Positions 19,150 to 29,465 of a DNA stretch of 64,000 bases are shown here, piece after piece. How positions within the stretch are numbered: position 1 is the first letter of the stretch; every line of letters starts with the position of its first letter. Below the pieces are notes generated by a model. It made no database searches, had not been told where the DNA came from, and saw nothing but the letters and a program-made list of their open reading frames with translations. Source of the DNA: Bacteroidales bacterium (GTDB lineage: Bacteria > Bacteroidota > Bacteroidia > Bacteroidales > VadinHA17); the NCBI GenBank assembly GCA_022865305.1, contig JALHSP010000147.1:186001-250000 (forward strand), in the 5' to 3' direction. The translations under genes and the position numbers were made by a program.

Positions 19150-20196
19150 GTGACGGGGAAAATGAGGAAAAAATTTAAAAACAAAGATTTAGCTGTTAAA
19201 CTCGGTGTATCAGGTACTCTGGTATCACTTGTGCTAAACAATAAAGCTGATCAGCATGGTATAAAGAAAGAGACACAGGAAAGGGTATTTTTACTTGCCC
19301 GGCAAATGGGATATTTTGATTCACTTGATGAAAAGAATGAAATTGCCCCTGTTGAGCAAAAGCCAGGTATCCTCGGAATGATAGTTCCCTCTCTCAACGA
19401 TTCTTTTGTAATGGGCATAACTCCATACATGCAGAAAGCATTCTCGAGTATCGGTGTTGGATTCTCCATTGTTACTAAAGATCCTGATGACCTGAGATTT
19501 GACAGGATGGTGACAGCTTTTAAGAAATTTTTTAGCGGATTGATACTTGTTGGTGAGGCAGCTGATGATAATACTGTTCGTACACTCAGGTCTTCAGACT
19601 ATCCATTCATACTACTTGAAAAAACATTTAAAAACCTAAGGCTTAATACTGTATGTACTGATACAATGGCCGGATCCAGACTGGTTGTTAATCATATTCA
19701 AAAACTCGGGTATAAAAATGCTTTAATTGTTGCCGATCGTAAATCAATACTTTTAGATAATCCTGAGTTTAAGGATATTTTTGATGCATTAAGCCAGAAT
19801 GATCATATAATTAAATCCCAGGTAGTTGAAATAGATACTCCTCGTTCAGGTGATGAAATTGATTTTGAACAGTTGGAGAAATTCCTGCGTCCGCCATTCA
19901 GGGCAGATGTCTTAATCGTACTTCATGCAGACCTGGTGTACCCGATAATGGCAATGTTCAGGGGGAAAAAATTGCGTGTTCCTCAGGACATTGCGATAAT
20001 ATCGATGGAAGAAGGTCCGGGATTTGATCTGATGTTCTCTCCTGTAACATGTCTCAGGAAGCCTCTTCCGGGGATAGCGAGTAAAGCAGCCAATATGATA
20101 TGGTCAGAGGTCAGAAATGCAGGAAAAGGGAAATTTAAACGACAGGTGAACTTACCACCGGAACTGATAATCCGAAACTCCTGTGGGACATTATAA
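19150..20196 (+). CDS. LacI-family transcriptional regulator
   Basis: The protein has an N-terminal LacI-type helix-turn-helix (KDLAVKLGVSGTLVSLVLNN) with the hinge region after it, followed by a periplasmic-binding-protein-like sensor domain (GILGMIVPSLNDSFVMGI onwards) and the terminal PPELIIRNSCG typical of the family. The start is either GTG 19150 (348 residues) or ATG 19162 (344 residues), and ATG 19162 is about as likely. The effector is unknown. The only adjacent downstream gene is the decayed transglutaminase-like gene 14 bases on, so the original regulon may be partly lost. Confidence 0.9.
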   Translation: MTGKMRKKFKNKDLAVKLGVSGTLVSLVLNNKADQHGIKKETQERVFLLARQMGYFDSLDEKNEIAPVEQKPGILGMIVPSLNDSFVMGITPYMQKAFSSIGVGFSIVTKDPDDLRFDRMVTAFKKFFSGLILVGEAADDNTVRTLRSSDYPFILLEKTFKNLRLNTVCTDTMAGSRLVVNHIQKLGYKNALIVADRKSILLDNPEFKDIFDALSQNDHIIKSQVVEIDTPRSGDEIDFEQLEKFLRPPFRADVLIVLHADLVYPIMAMFRGKKLRVPQDIAIISMEEGPGFDLMFSPVTCLRKPLPGIASKAANMIWSEVRNAGKGKFKRQVNLPPELIIRNSCGTL

Positions 20197-20210
20197 TATC
20201 AGATAGACTT

Positions 20211-22377
20211 ATGAAATATTTCCGGCTTTTAACAACCGCAATCATAATTTTAGTTGCAGGTTGTTCAGACCTTCATTTAATTAACAACAGAGAATATCTG
20301 AAGATTGTCGAAAGTGCATTCGCTGAAAGGGAGCAAATTGCTGAAAACAGGAAAGAGGCATTGCTTGATGTGTTCGATAAAAATCTTACAATCCGGCAGG
20401 AGGAAGCGTTGAAATTTCTTATTGCGTACATGCCTTTAAATGATCTCGCGGATTATTCAGGTGAATTTTATCTGACAAATATTAATATGTCATTGAAAGC
20501 AATTGAGGATACTCCTTGGGGAAGTACTATTCCAGAGGATATATTTCTTCATTATGTCCTTCCTGTAAGGGTAAATACTGAAAACCTTGACTCTTTCCGA
20601 ATTATATATTACGATGAGATTCTTAACAGGGTGAAGGATAAGAATATCACGGAAGCTGCTCTTGAAATCAACCACTGGTGTCACGAAAAAGTAACCTACC
20701 AGCCGTCAGACTCAAGGACTTCTGCTCCTGTAAGCACGGTCCAGTCAGCAAGGGGTAGGTGTGGAGAGGAATCTGTATTCACTGTAGCTGCCCTTCGTAC
20801 TGCTGGCATCCCGGCCCGTCAGGTTTATACTCCCAGGTGGGCTCACAGTGATGATAATCACGCCTGGGTGGAAGTCTGGATAAATGGCGAATGGAAATAT
20901 ATGGGCGCTTGTGAACCCGAACCGGTAAACCCGTAAAAGATGCCATGGTTGAATACCAGCTCTATAATTATGCAGAATTTTACCCTCTTGCTGTAGTACC
21001 CACTAACGAAAACGGAGTCAGCAGTTTTGAAACAGGGCTTGGTGACCTGCCGGTTCCGGTTGCGCGTTCACCATTTCAGGGACCTGCACCGGAACTTATT
21101 GCACAAAACAACCAAAAACTTGATAATGAAAACTCTATCCGTCAGAAATATATCAATTCATGGATTAAACCTGAGGAAGCAAAGACTCTGGCATTACAAA
21201 TAAATGAGGATACATCAAAGATAATGGCAATAATTGCCAGGAGCATGGGCAATTACAGGAACATAAAATCATTTCTAATTAATACCCCTGATTCCCTCAG
21301 GAATCTGGCTATTGACCTCCTGGAAATAATTTCTGAAAAAGATCTGAGGGATACAAAAGAAGAGATTCTTACAGACCACCTTATGAACACTGCAAAAACT
21401 GATATTTCCTTTCCTGACTCGGAGGAAAGATTATTTAATGAGTATGTTCTCAATCCCAGAGTCGCAAATGAGAAATTGCTACCTTGGCATAGCAATTTAT
21501 TTAAAGTGCTTCCTGCAGAGCTTAAAATAAACGCATCTGATGATCCATCACTAATAACCAGTTTTTTAAATGATAATATTGAAATAGCTGACAGCGAGAA
21601 TTATTACAGGGTTCCTATAACACCTGCAGGTGTCCTTGAACTTACAGTTGCAGATACAAAATCAAGATCTATCTGCTTTGTTGCAATTTGCCGGAGTTTA
21701 GGAATACCGGCAAGGCTTGAGCCAGGTAGTAATGTTCCACAATATTTTCACGGTTCAAAATGGCATGATGTTTACTTTTCTGATCAGAAACCACCATCAC
21801 AGGAAAAAGGCTACCTTAGGCTGATATCTTCTGAAAGCAATCCAGTTCCTGAATATTATATACATTTCACAATTGCCAGGTTTGAAAACGGCCGCTACAA
21901 AACCCTTGAATACGATTATAATAAAAGGATAAACGATTTTAAGGAAGATCTTCAACTGACACCCGGACATTATATGCTGGTCACAGGGAACAGGCTTAAT
22001 GATAGCAAGATACTTTCTGATATAACTTTCTTTGATCTGCGGGAAAATGAGCACAAAACAATTAGTGTCAGCCTCAGAAAAGATATTTCCCCTCCTGAGA
22101 TTCTTGGGAAGATTGATCTCCTTAATTTTCTTAATACTATTAAAGCTGGCGCAGGATTGAAGTCTATTTCTGTTGAAAAGAGGATTGTAATGCTATGGAT
22201 TGAACCTGATAAAGAGCCGACAAAGCATATTTTTAATGATCTGCCTCCTCAACAACAACACCTGCAATAATAAATTACCCGTATATCGTAATGATAGATA
22301 AAGAAGGTAATAACCTTTTCAGATCAGAGGGCTACAGGATAGGAATTGGGGAACAGATCCTGAAATGTGTAAAATAA
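20211..22377 (+). pseudogene. Decayed transglutaminase-like lipoprotein gene with internal deletions
   Basis: Three collinear pieces of one gene remain. Piece 1 (20211-20936) encodes a lipoprotein signal (LVAGCSD) and a transglutaminase core with Cys in GRCGEES and His in DNHAWVEVW, and breaks just after GACEPEPV. Piece 2 (20945-22270) starts in another frame; read backwards it continues as GKPVKDAMVEYQLYNYAEFY, and it holds the second transglutaminase-like domain (ITPAGVLEL, AICRSLGIPARLE). Piece 3 (to 22377) encodes YIVMIDKEGNNLFRSEGYRI and GIGEQILKCVK, the usual thioredoxin-like C-terminal end of such proteins, again out of frame. From memory of Bacteroidota homologues, roughly 60-80 residues are missing at each junction. 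Homologues are secreted proteins of unknown substrate. An assembly error is the main alternative. Confidence 0.75.
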
Positions 22378-22426
22378 ATGTTAACAAATGTTGATATCTG
22401 ATAATCGCTTTTAATTAAAATTCAAT

Positions 22427-22434
22427 TACCTTTG
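22427..22434 (+). promoter_or_regulatory. -7 promoter element for the corrinoid-uptake operon
   Basis: TACCTTTG matches the Bacteroidota -7 consensus TAnnTTTG exactly and lies just before the first conserved bases of the cobalamin riboswitch, where transcription should begin. Confidence 0.55.
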
Positions 22435-22437
22435 TGA

Positions 22438-22632
22438 TGTTATGGTGTTACAGTGAAATAAAATCATTGTAATGAAAAGGGAATGCGGTGTGAATCCGCG
22501 ACAGTACCCGCTGCTGTGATACCCGATCGTTCTAACGATGATGGTTCTATGATAACCTGCCACTGTCCGCCAGCCGGCGGATGGGAAGGCTTCATTAAAC
22601 CGGGATAAGTCAGAAGACCTGCCATATAAAGC
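22438..22632 (+). promoter_or_regulatory. Cobalamin riboswitch
   Basis: The leader has the hallmarks of the adenosylcobalamin riboswitch: GGTGTTACAG near its start, the core GGGAATGCGGTGTGAATCCG followed by CGACAGTACCCGCTGCTGTG, a variable stem around CCGCCAGCCGGCGG, and the B12 box AGTCAGAAGACCTGCC at about 22609-22624. It ends about 95 bases before the TonB-receptor start. Binding of cobalamin should shut off expression of the four downstream uptake genes. Boundaries are approximate. Confidence 0.93.
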
Positions 22633-22725
22633 CATATTCAATGCTTTCGGGAAGAAAAGCTCCGAATCATAAACTGATTCCGTCCTTATTCTCCTGTCAG
22701 CCTCGGATAATGGTCATCCAAACAG

Positions 22726-24678
22726 ATGGATAGTATTATTATGGAGAAAAAAAATAAGCAGGAAATAATAAAATTCATTACAAGAGTAAACATCTTGTTA
22801 ACAGCCTGCCTTATATCCTTGCCATTAAAGGGACAATTATCTTTTCAGAGCGATACACTCAAAATTCAGGAATTGATCATAACGACAAAACAGATCACTT
22901 CAGAGCAGCCGGGCTTTAAATTCTATAGTATTGATTCCGTTCAATTGAAAGCTTATTCTCTATCCTCTTTGACCGAGGTGCTCAATGCAACTACTCCTTT
23001 ATTTATAAAATACTATGGTTCAGGAGGATCTGCAACATCCTCTTTCAGGGGAACTTCTGCCGGGCATACACAGATAACCTGGAACGGTATTAATATAAAT
23101 GATCCGATGCTGGGGCAGTCTGATTTTTCCCTGATACCTTCCGGTATGATCGATAATGTCATGATCAGCTTCGGAGGTGCCTCTATGGATCTGGGAACCG
23201 GAGCCATCGGGGGAATTATAAACCTTGAGAATGAACCTTCCTGGAAGAAGCAGGCACTTTTTGATGTCACTTTGGGCGCAGGAAGTTTTGGCAGATATAC
23301 CGGATTAGTGAGAGTTAACACAGGAAGTGATTATTTCCAGTCTGTTACAAAGGCTTATCTGAACGCATCCCGGAATGATTTTCCCTATTTTGATATAAAA
23401 GCATTACCTGAGCCTCTGTGGGAACATAGAACGAATAATCAAATGTTTCAAAAAAGTTTTATGCAGGAACTCTACCTCGGGAAGTCTGAAAATTTACTCT
23501 CTGCAAGATTCTGGTACCAATCGGCAACAAGGGATCTTCCAGGTTCGACACTTTATGGATATTCAGGTGAAAAGCAATCTGATGAATCACTGAGGAGCCT
23601 CATAAACTATAATTTTGTAATGAGAAAACAAGAATACTTCACGACCATTGCGTGGTTGTCAACAAAACTAAACTATACAAGCGAGCTCTATTCCATTGAT
23701 TCCAGAAATAAGGCCAACACCCTGGTATTTAAGGGTGGAATAACAACACCCCTCGGGCAATTTGCACGTCTTAAAATTGTCCTAAGTGATGAATTCAATA
23801 TTATTGAATCAAATAATTATAATGAGAGTATTAAACACAACAATGCTTCTGTCACTCTGTCTGCTGAAAGAAAAAAAGGCAAAAGGTTCGGTGCGGTGAT
23901 CCTACTCCGTGAGACCCTCGATGATAATTCATTGATGGTACCTGATTTTTCTGCCGGGTTCGAATTCAGGCTGATCAGCGGTGAGGATCATTACCTTAAA
24001 TGGAATGTTGCCAGAAATTCCAAAATTCCGTCTTTGAATGATTGTTATTGGAATCCGGGAGGTAACCCTGATCTTAAAAACGAATATGCATATTCATTTG
24101 AACTGGGCTATAAGATGGATCAGAAAATATCGTCATCCTTAAATATCGGAACTGAAGTAAGCTTGTTTAGCAATTATATAAAGGATATGATCCAATGGCA
24201 GCAGGGGGAATCTTCATACTGGATTCCAGATAATATCAGTAGTGCAAATACCTCAGGTTTAGAGTCTTCCATATCTTTCAGGTATTCGGTTAGCAGATTT
24301 CTCTTGAACTTCAATGCCGGTTACTCATATGTCAGGGCTGTCAGCAAAGAATCTGAAACACCTGGAAGACAACTGATTTATATTCCTAAAAACCAGGGAA
24401 ATGGCTCACTTCAAATAGGTTATAAAAAGCTCTATTCGATCTGGCTGACAGATTTCACAGGCCGCACTTTTATAACCGCCGATAATGTTGATTATCTGCC
24501 GGGATACACCGTAAATAAAGTGATAGGCGGTATAAAAATAGATCTCAGGAAGTGTGTGCTTGACTTAAATTTCAAAATAGAGAACCTGTTTAATGTAAAT
24601 TATCAGACAATAGAATTTTATCCTCAACCTGGCAGGTCATTTTTTATGACACTTTCGTTCCAGCTTAGAAAACAATAA
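22726..24678 (+). CDS. btuB: TonB-dependent corrinoid receptor, BtuB-like
   Basis: The 650-residue outer-membrane protein has a signal peptide (about residues 15-37), a plug domain (about 60-170; SSFRGTSAGHTQITWNGI and FGGASMDLGTGAIGG) and a 22-strand-type barrel ending in FFMTLSFQLRKQ. The amphipathic terminal strand is typical of BtuB-like receptors. It is the first gene after the cobalamin riboswitch, which supports corrinoid as the ligand. The start may be ATG 22726 or the ATG five codons later. The stop codon is followed immediately by the binding-protein gene. No carboxypeptidase-regulatory N-terminal domain or SusD partner is present, which argues against a glycan receptor. Confidence 0.88.
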   Translation: MDSIIMEKKNKQEIIKFITRVNILLTACLISLPLKGQLSFQSDTLKIQELIITTKQITSEQPGFKFYSIDSVQLKAYSLSSLTEVLNATTPLFIKYYGSGGSATSSFRGTSAGHTQITWNGININDPMLGQSDFSLIPSGMIDNVMISFGGASMDLGTGAIGGIINLENEPSWKKQALFDVTLGAGSFGRYTGLVRVNTGSDYFQSVTKAYLNASRNDFPYFDIKALPEPLWEHRTNNQMFQKSFMQELYLGKSENLLSARFWYQSATRDLPGSTLYGYSGEKQSDESLRSLINYNFVMRKQEYFTTIAWLSTKLNYTSELYSIDSRNKANTLVFKGGITTPLGQFARLKIVLSDEFNIIESNNYNESIKHNNASVTLSAERKKGKRFGAVILLRETLDDNSLMVPDFSAGFEFRLISGEDHYLKWNVARNSKIPSLNDCYWNPGGNPDLKNEYAYSFELGYKMDQKISSSLNIGTEVSLFSNYIKDMIQWQQGESSYWIPDNISSANTSGLESSISFRYSVSRFLLNFNAGYSYVRAVSKESETPGRQLIYIPKNQGNGSLQIGYKKLYSIWLTDFTGRTFITADNVDYLPGYTVNKVIGGIKIDLRKCVLDLNFKIENLFNVNYQTIEFYPQPGRSFFMTLSFQLRKQ

Positions 24679-25830
24679 ATGAAAATCTCCGCCTTTCTTG
24701 TTCTTCTTATCCCTGTAATTCTGTTAAATTCCTGTTCAGGCAGGACTGAAAGACAAATGGAAATAAAATCATCCTGGCAATCAGATGTTGTTATTAAAGC
24801 AGAGAGATTTAAACTTCAAAAGACAGATAGCTGTACAATAGTGACTATTCTTAATCCTTGGCAGGGGGCAAACGGCATTAACCATATTTACTATCTTGTA
24901 AACCGGGATTCAGAATTGTCTTGTAAAGCTGATCCGGCCAGCATCATCTATGTTCCGGTAAAGAAAATAATCTGCATGTCGACCACTCATCTGGCTATGA
25001 TAAAGGCTTTGGAAGAGGAGAATACAATTTATGGGATTTCGGGTGCAGGTTTCATTTATGACAAAAACATCTCAGAAAAGGTAAAAAGTGGCCATATCAG
25101 TGATATCGGATATGAAGCCGGCTTTAATAATGAGTTGATAATCAATATATCACCAGATCTGGTTATGATGTATGGCATCGGTAGCGAATCTTCCGGTTAT
25201 CTTGGAAAAATTATGGAGCTTGGAGTAAAAGTAATGTTTGATGCAGACTATCTGGAAAACGATCCGCTGGGTAAAGCTGAATGGATCAAACTTTTCGGAG
25301 CACTCTATTGCAAAGAAGAATCAGCACCAAGAATTTTTAATAACATCAGCCAGGAGTACAACCAGATAAAAGCTTTCATAAATCAGAATACCGATACGAG
25401 ACCAGACGTCCTGCTCGGACTTCCCTTCAGGGACACCTGGTATATTTCACCCGGAAATTCATATATAAGCAGGCTTATAAACGATGCAGGTGGTAACTAT
25501 CTATGGCAGAATACTGAGTCTGATTTTTCCATGCCAATGGGAATTGAAAATGTTTATTTACAGGCATTGAAGGCTGAATTCTGGCTAAACATCGGTAATA
25601 TAAGTTCAAAAAATGAACTGACAGCTATCGATCCCAGGCTTGAAAGCATCCCATGCTTTATAAAAAATAATCTGTATAACAATAATAAGAGGATTACCTC
25701 CATGGGAGGAAATGACTACTGGGAAACCGGAACTCTTAATCCGCAAATTATTTTGAAAGATATTGCTTCTGTCTTGCATCCCGGATTGTTTGACAGTCAT
25801 GAGTTGTATTATTACAGAAAAATTGAATAA
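24679..25830 (+). CDS. btuF: Corrinoid ABC transporter substrate-binding lipoprotein
   Basis: The 383-residue protein has a lipoprotein signal (LLNSCSG) and a type III periplasmic-binding fold. Conserved segments include the N-lobe start (RIICMSTTHLAMIKALEEEN as KKIICMSTTHLAM), the central DLVMMYG, and the C-lobe GGNYLWQ and SIPCFIKNN. Bacteroidota BtuF-like proteins receive corrinoid from the outer-membrane receptor and pass it to the permease. It abuts the receptor gene and its last 32 bases overlap the permease start, so translation is coupled. Ligand assignment rests on the riboswitch. Confidence 0.85.
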   Translation: MKISAFLVLLIPVILLNSCSGRTERQMEIKSSWQSDVVIKAERFKLQKTDSCTIVTILNPWQGANGINHIYYLVNRDSELSCKADPASIIYVPVKKIICMSTTHLAMIKALEEENTIYGISGAGFIYDKNISEKVKSGHISDIGYEAGFNNELIINISPDLVMMYGIGSESSGYLGKIMELGVKVMFDADYLENDPLGKAEWIKLFGALYCKEESAPRIFNNISQEYNQIKAFINQNTDTRPDVLLGLPFRDTWYISPGNSYISRLINDAGGNYLWQNTESDFSMPMGIENVYLQALKAEFWLNIGNISSKNELTAIDPRLESIPCFIKNNLYNNNKRITSMGGNDYWETGTLNPQIILKDIASVLHPGLFDSHELYYYRKIE

Positions 25831-26911
25831 AAATTTCACCCTGAAACTTAAAAAACAGAATACAGAATATATTGCAGCACAACACGCAGGAAAACGGAAT
25901 ACACTTTTCTTCATTGTGCTTGCTTTACTCGTGGTCTGTTTCTTTATTCTTGACATTTTCTTTGGATCGGTAAGTATAAAAGTTAATGATGTCCTAAAAG
26001 CAATTTTCAACAGTACCGGTAACAACATTGAAACCATTATACTTAAATTCAGATTACCTAAAGCCATTACTGCATTAACTGTTGGTATAGCTTTGTCTTT
26101 GAGCGGTTTGCAAATGCAAACTGTTTTCAGAAATCCTATGGCCGGACCATATGTCCTGGGAGTAAGTTCCGGAGCAAGCTTAGGTGTCGCTTTCGTAATT
26201 CTGGGATTTTCGGGCAGTCTCACCCCAGGTAATTTACACAGCCTGGGCAATTGGATACTTGTTGCTGCATCATGGATAGGAGCAGGAGCAGTTACGTTAT
26301 TGATAATGTTCATTTCGTCAAAAGTCAGAGATATAATGACCATCCTTATAATAGGAATAATGCTTGCAAGCGGTATATCAGCGATTGTAAGTATTATGCA
26401 GTATTTCAGCAACGAAACTTTACTTAAAGCTTATGTTATCTGGACGATGGGTAGTCTTGGTAACCTTTCTGCCAGTCAGCTTCAGGTATTGCTGATTTCT
26501 GTTTCTATAGGAATGTTAATAAGTATATTTTCGGTTAAAATGCTAAATGCACTATTGCTTGGTGAAAATTATGCCGGAAGTATAGGTCTTAATGTCAGGT
26601 TCTCCAGGACGGTTATATTCACCTGTACAAGTATTCTCGCAGGCAGTGTGACTGCTTTCTGCGGGCCAATCGGTTTTATTGGTATAGCAGTACCGCATAT
26701 TGCAAGAATTATTTTTAAAACACCCGATCACAGAGTATTAATTCCCGGTACAATATTGACCGGTGCCTTAATTATGCTGATAAGTGATATTGTTTCCCAG
26801 TTACCAGGATCAAATAATGTTCTTCCGGTAAACTCTGTAACATCATTGATCGGGATTCCTGTGGTGATATGGGTGATTCTGAACAGAAGAAAGGATTCAG
26901 GTTTATTCTGA
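25799..26911 (+). CDS. btuC: Corrinoid ABC transporter permease (FecCD family)
   Basis: The chosen start is ATG 25799 (MSCIITEKLN), which gives 370 residues; a TTG at 25763 is less likely. About ten membrane helices are predicted, and the FecCD-family signatures are present: KLPKAITALTVG as RLPKAITAL, SGLQMQTVFRNPMAGPYVLG and FIGIAVPHIARIIF. The protein forms the inner-membrane channel for vitamin B12 or related corrinoids. Its TGA stop shares bases with the ATPase start (ATGA), a tight translational coupling. Confidence 0.9.
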   Translation: MSCIITEKLNKNFTLKLKKQNTEYIAAQHAGKRNTLFFIVLALLVVCFFILDIFFGSVSIKVNDVLKAIFNSTGNNIETIILKFRLPKAITALTVGIALSLSGLQMQTVFRNPMAGPYVLGVSSGASLGVAFVILGFSGSLTPGNLHSLGNWILVAASWIGAGAVTLLIMFISSKVRDIMTILIIGIMLASGISAIVSIMQYFSNETLLKAYVIWTMGSLGNLSASQLQVLLISVSIGMLISIFSVKMLNALLLGENYAGSIGLNVRFSRTVIFTCTSILAGSVTAFCGPIGFIGIAVPHIARIIFKTPDHRVLIPGTILTGALIMLISDIVSQLPGSNNVLPVNSVTSLIGIPVVIWVILNRRKDSGLF

Positions 26912-27918
26912 TGGATATAAGTAAAACGAAAATATTGTCTATCGATTCTTTAAAAATCGGATATGCTTACGGAAAGCGTCAGAAAATCCTTCTTCCTCCG
27001 CTGACAGCATCAGCTCGTAAAGGGGAACTCATTGCAGTAATTGGCAGGAACGGAATCGGGAAAAGTACACTGTTGCGCACAATAATTGGCCTGCAACCAT
27101 CTTATGGCGGAACAATCATGATTATGGGGAAAAAAATCAATGAATATTCCCGGTTAGAGATGGCACAACAAATCGGATATATCTCTACCGAGGTAGTGAA
27201 AGTCAGTAATATGAGAGTCAGAGACCTTGTTGCGCTTGGTCGATTTCCACATACAAACTGGACCGGAAAAATTACGGGCAAGGATTTTGAAGTAATAACA
27301 GAATCAGTCAATAAAGCAGGTATGTCAGGTTTTGAAAACAGGTTTATTTCTGAACTTTCTGATGGAGAACGGCAAAGAGCAATGATAGCCAGAGTCCTGG
27401 CTCAGGATACAGAGATAATGCTGATGGATGAACCTACGGCATTCCTTGATATAAACAGCAAATTTGAGGTTGTAAACCTGATGCTCGAGCTTTCGAAAAA
27501 AGGAAAAACAATTATATTTTCGACACATGATTTCAATATTGCTGTAAACCAGGCAGATAAAATATGGTTAATCATTGAAAATGAACTAACGGAAGGTGCG
27601 CCGGAAGATCTTGTTTTAAGAGGTTCATTTGATCATTTATTCGATACTTCAATGGTCAAATTTAATTATGAAGACGGCAGCTTTTCGTTCCGGAAAGAAA
27701 ACAGAAGCAAAATCTATATCGCGGGTGAAGGTATAATGAGATATTGGACTGAAAAAGCAATAATCCGCGCAGGGTATTCCGTTTCCGATACTAATACTCC
27801 TGTGTTTATTCAGGTCCCTTCAGAAAACAATAAAAAGTGGGTGCTTTTTTCCGGCGACTCATCTGTTTTATTAAATTCATTGTACGATTTAGTCAGCAGG
27901 CTTCAAAAGGGAATATGA
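26911..27918 (+). CDS. btuD: Corrinoid ABC transporter ATPase
   Basis: The chosen start is ATG 26911, giving 335 residues. The ATPase shows Walker A GRNGIGKSTL, a Q-loop region, the signature LSDGERQR, Walker B IMLMDEPTAFLD and the switch His in FSTHDFN. About 85 residues follow the usual end of the domain (from about VKFNYEDG), a C-terminal extension seen in some Bacteroidota iron and corrinoid ATPases and of unknown role. It energises the permease encoded just upstream. Confidence 0.9.
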   Translation: MDISKTKILSIDSLKIGYAYGKRQKILLPPLTASARKGELIAVIGRNGIGKSTLLRTIIGLQPSYGGTIMIMGKKINEYSRLEMAQQIGYISTEVVKVSNMRVRDLVALGRFPHTNWTGKITGKDFEVITESVNKAGMSGFENRFISELSDGERQRAMIARVLAQDTEIMLMDEPTAFLDINSKFEVVNLMLELSKKGKTIIFSTHDFNIAVNQADKIWLIIENELTEGAPEDLVLRGSFDHLFDTSMVKFNYEDGSFSFRKENRSKIYIAGEGIMRYWTEKAIIRAGYSVSDTNTPVFIQVPSENNKKWVLFSGDSSVLLNSLYDLVSRLQKGI

Positions 27919-27923
27919 ATTTA

Positions 27924-29342
27924 CTATCTGGCAAATCTTCTGTAGTTATTAATAAACGAGGGAATATCTTCAACCGACAGTTTTTTGGCAATTATGGTTT
28001 TATTCCTGTCGAGAATGTAAATCAAAGGTGTTGATTGAACATTGTAGTAATAGTCGAAATGTGATGCCCTGTCAGGATCCCATCCGTTTATCCATATCAG
28101 TTTATTGTCTTCGATGTACTTTGTCCATGCCTGCCTGTCACCTGTTGTACAGACTGCAAATACCTCTATGCCTTCATTTCTCGCTTTTTCATAAAAAGTT
28201 TTAAGCTTAGGTGTAGCTTCCTTGCAATGACCGCAATCAGGTTCCCAGAAATAGATAATTGTAAAATCCTTCTCGATATCATAAAGGGACACAAAAATCC
28301 CTTTAAATGAATCCATTACAAGGTTTTCTGCCTTCATACCAATAAGGTTGTGTCTGAGAAGCTCAATCTGTTTGCGCAGATCATCCTTAAATTCCTTTGA
28401 TACCCAATCAGCCTTTCCTGACAGATAAATATCATCTGCTATCTTTACCAAAACAGCATCATGCCCCATTATCTCGCTTTCCCTGAAATGGTTAAACAGA
28501 TATACCGAGATAAATTGAAATATTTTACTGTTGCTTTGGCATTTTGGAATCAGCTTGTCAATTTCCTTATTTATCGAATCAGGATATTGAATAACAACAT
28601 TGGTAAAAAAAGCCTCAAGCCGTGCATACAAAATAGGTGTCCGAAGTAATCTCTCATCAGTAAGATCAAGATTGTCAAAAAAATGGTCCTTATTGTAGTT
28701 ATATTTCTTAATCCATTTTATGGAGTCAGGATTTGGAGCGCCGGCAGGAACAACAAATTCCGGTACCTCAAGCGGCAGTAATGCTTTGACCAGTGTTGAA
28801 AGGAGATTGTTATTATTATCTTTAATTACCTCCTTCAGATAAGCTTTCATGTTTTCTTCCTGAAGTTTCTGTTTCCCGGTCAGTATCCTGAGAGAATCGC
28901 TGTTCTGTTTGTTATTTTGTATTCTTTTAACAATCCCGGAGGCTTTTTGCTGCATAGCTCCCCATTTTTTCTGGTATTCTAAAAAATAGGAGTTTTCTTC
29001 AGACCCGGAAAATCTTAAGGTATTAAAATAATCTTTATACAAACAAGTGATGATAAAATGCTGATCTTCAGATATGAGAATTTCAAAATATTTTTTCCCG
29101 GGGAGAACTATCATATAAATCCCCTGAGGCAGAACCTCCTGATCCTTGAAAACGCCATATCCTTTTTTATCCAGTTTTACAGTATCCTTAATATATTGTT
29201 TGTCTCCATAATGATAGGCAAGAAAAATAGCTGAATCCTGCAGTCCTGTAACTGTAATGGAAATATTATAGCCGCTTTTAGTCTGACTGAAAGAAGATAC
29301 GGTAATCATCAATAGAATGAAACCCAGAAACGTTTTTTTCAT
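27924..29342 (-). CDS. TlpA-like thioredoxin with DUF4369-type N-terminal domain
   Basis: The 472-residue protein has a signal peptide, a beta-rich DUF4369-like region (about 20-125), a helical middle (about 130-335) and a C-terminal thioredoxin fold. The redox motif is Cys370-Gly-His-Cys373 in WEPDCGHCKEA, and the cis-proline block follows as STPLIYILD. Proteins of this kind act in the periplasm as thiol-disulfide oxidoreductases in Bacteroidota. The 3' end lies 5 bases from the convergent btuD stop, so it is a separate transcription unit. Partner proteins are unknown. Confidence 0.85.
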   Translation of the reverse strand: MKKTFLGFILLMITVSSFSQTKSGYNISITVTGLQDSAIFLAYHYGDKQYIKDTVKLDKKGYGVFKDQEVLPQGIYMIVLPGKKYFEILISEDQHFIITCLYKDYFNTLRFSGSEENSYFLEYQKKWGAMQQKASGIVKRIQNNKQNSDSLRILTGKQKLQEENMKAYLKEVIKDNNNNLLSTLVKALLPLEVPEFVVPAGAPNPDSIKWIKKYNYNKDHFFDNLDLTDERLLRTPILYARLEAFFTNVVIQYPDSINKEIDKLIPKCQSNSKIFQFISVYLFNHFRESEIMGHDAVLVKIADDIYLSGKADWVSKEFKDDLRKQIELLRHNLIGMKAENLVMDSFKGIFVSLYDIEKDFTIIYFWEPDCGHCKEATPKLKTFYEKARNEGIEVFAVCTTGDRQAWTKYIEDNKLIWINGWDPDRASHFDYYYNVQSTPLIYILDRNKTIIAKKLSVEDIPSFINNYRRFAR

Positions 29343-29430
29343 CGAAATTTCATATTAATAGATCTCTGCAAAAATAGTCATTGCAATTTCTTTGCCAAAA
29401 CCGGTTCTGTATTATATTGGAAATATATTG

Positions 29431-29438
29431 TATTTTTG
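29431..29438 (+). promoter_or_regulatory. Candidate -7 element for the glycosyltransferase gene
   Basis: TATTTTTG matches TAnnTTTG and lies 28 bases before the ATG at 29466. Confidence 0.4.
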
Positions 29439-29465
29439 TATTGTTAATTCTGGCGGGTAAATCTG

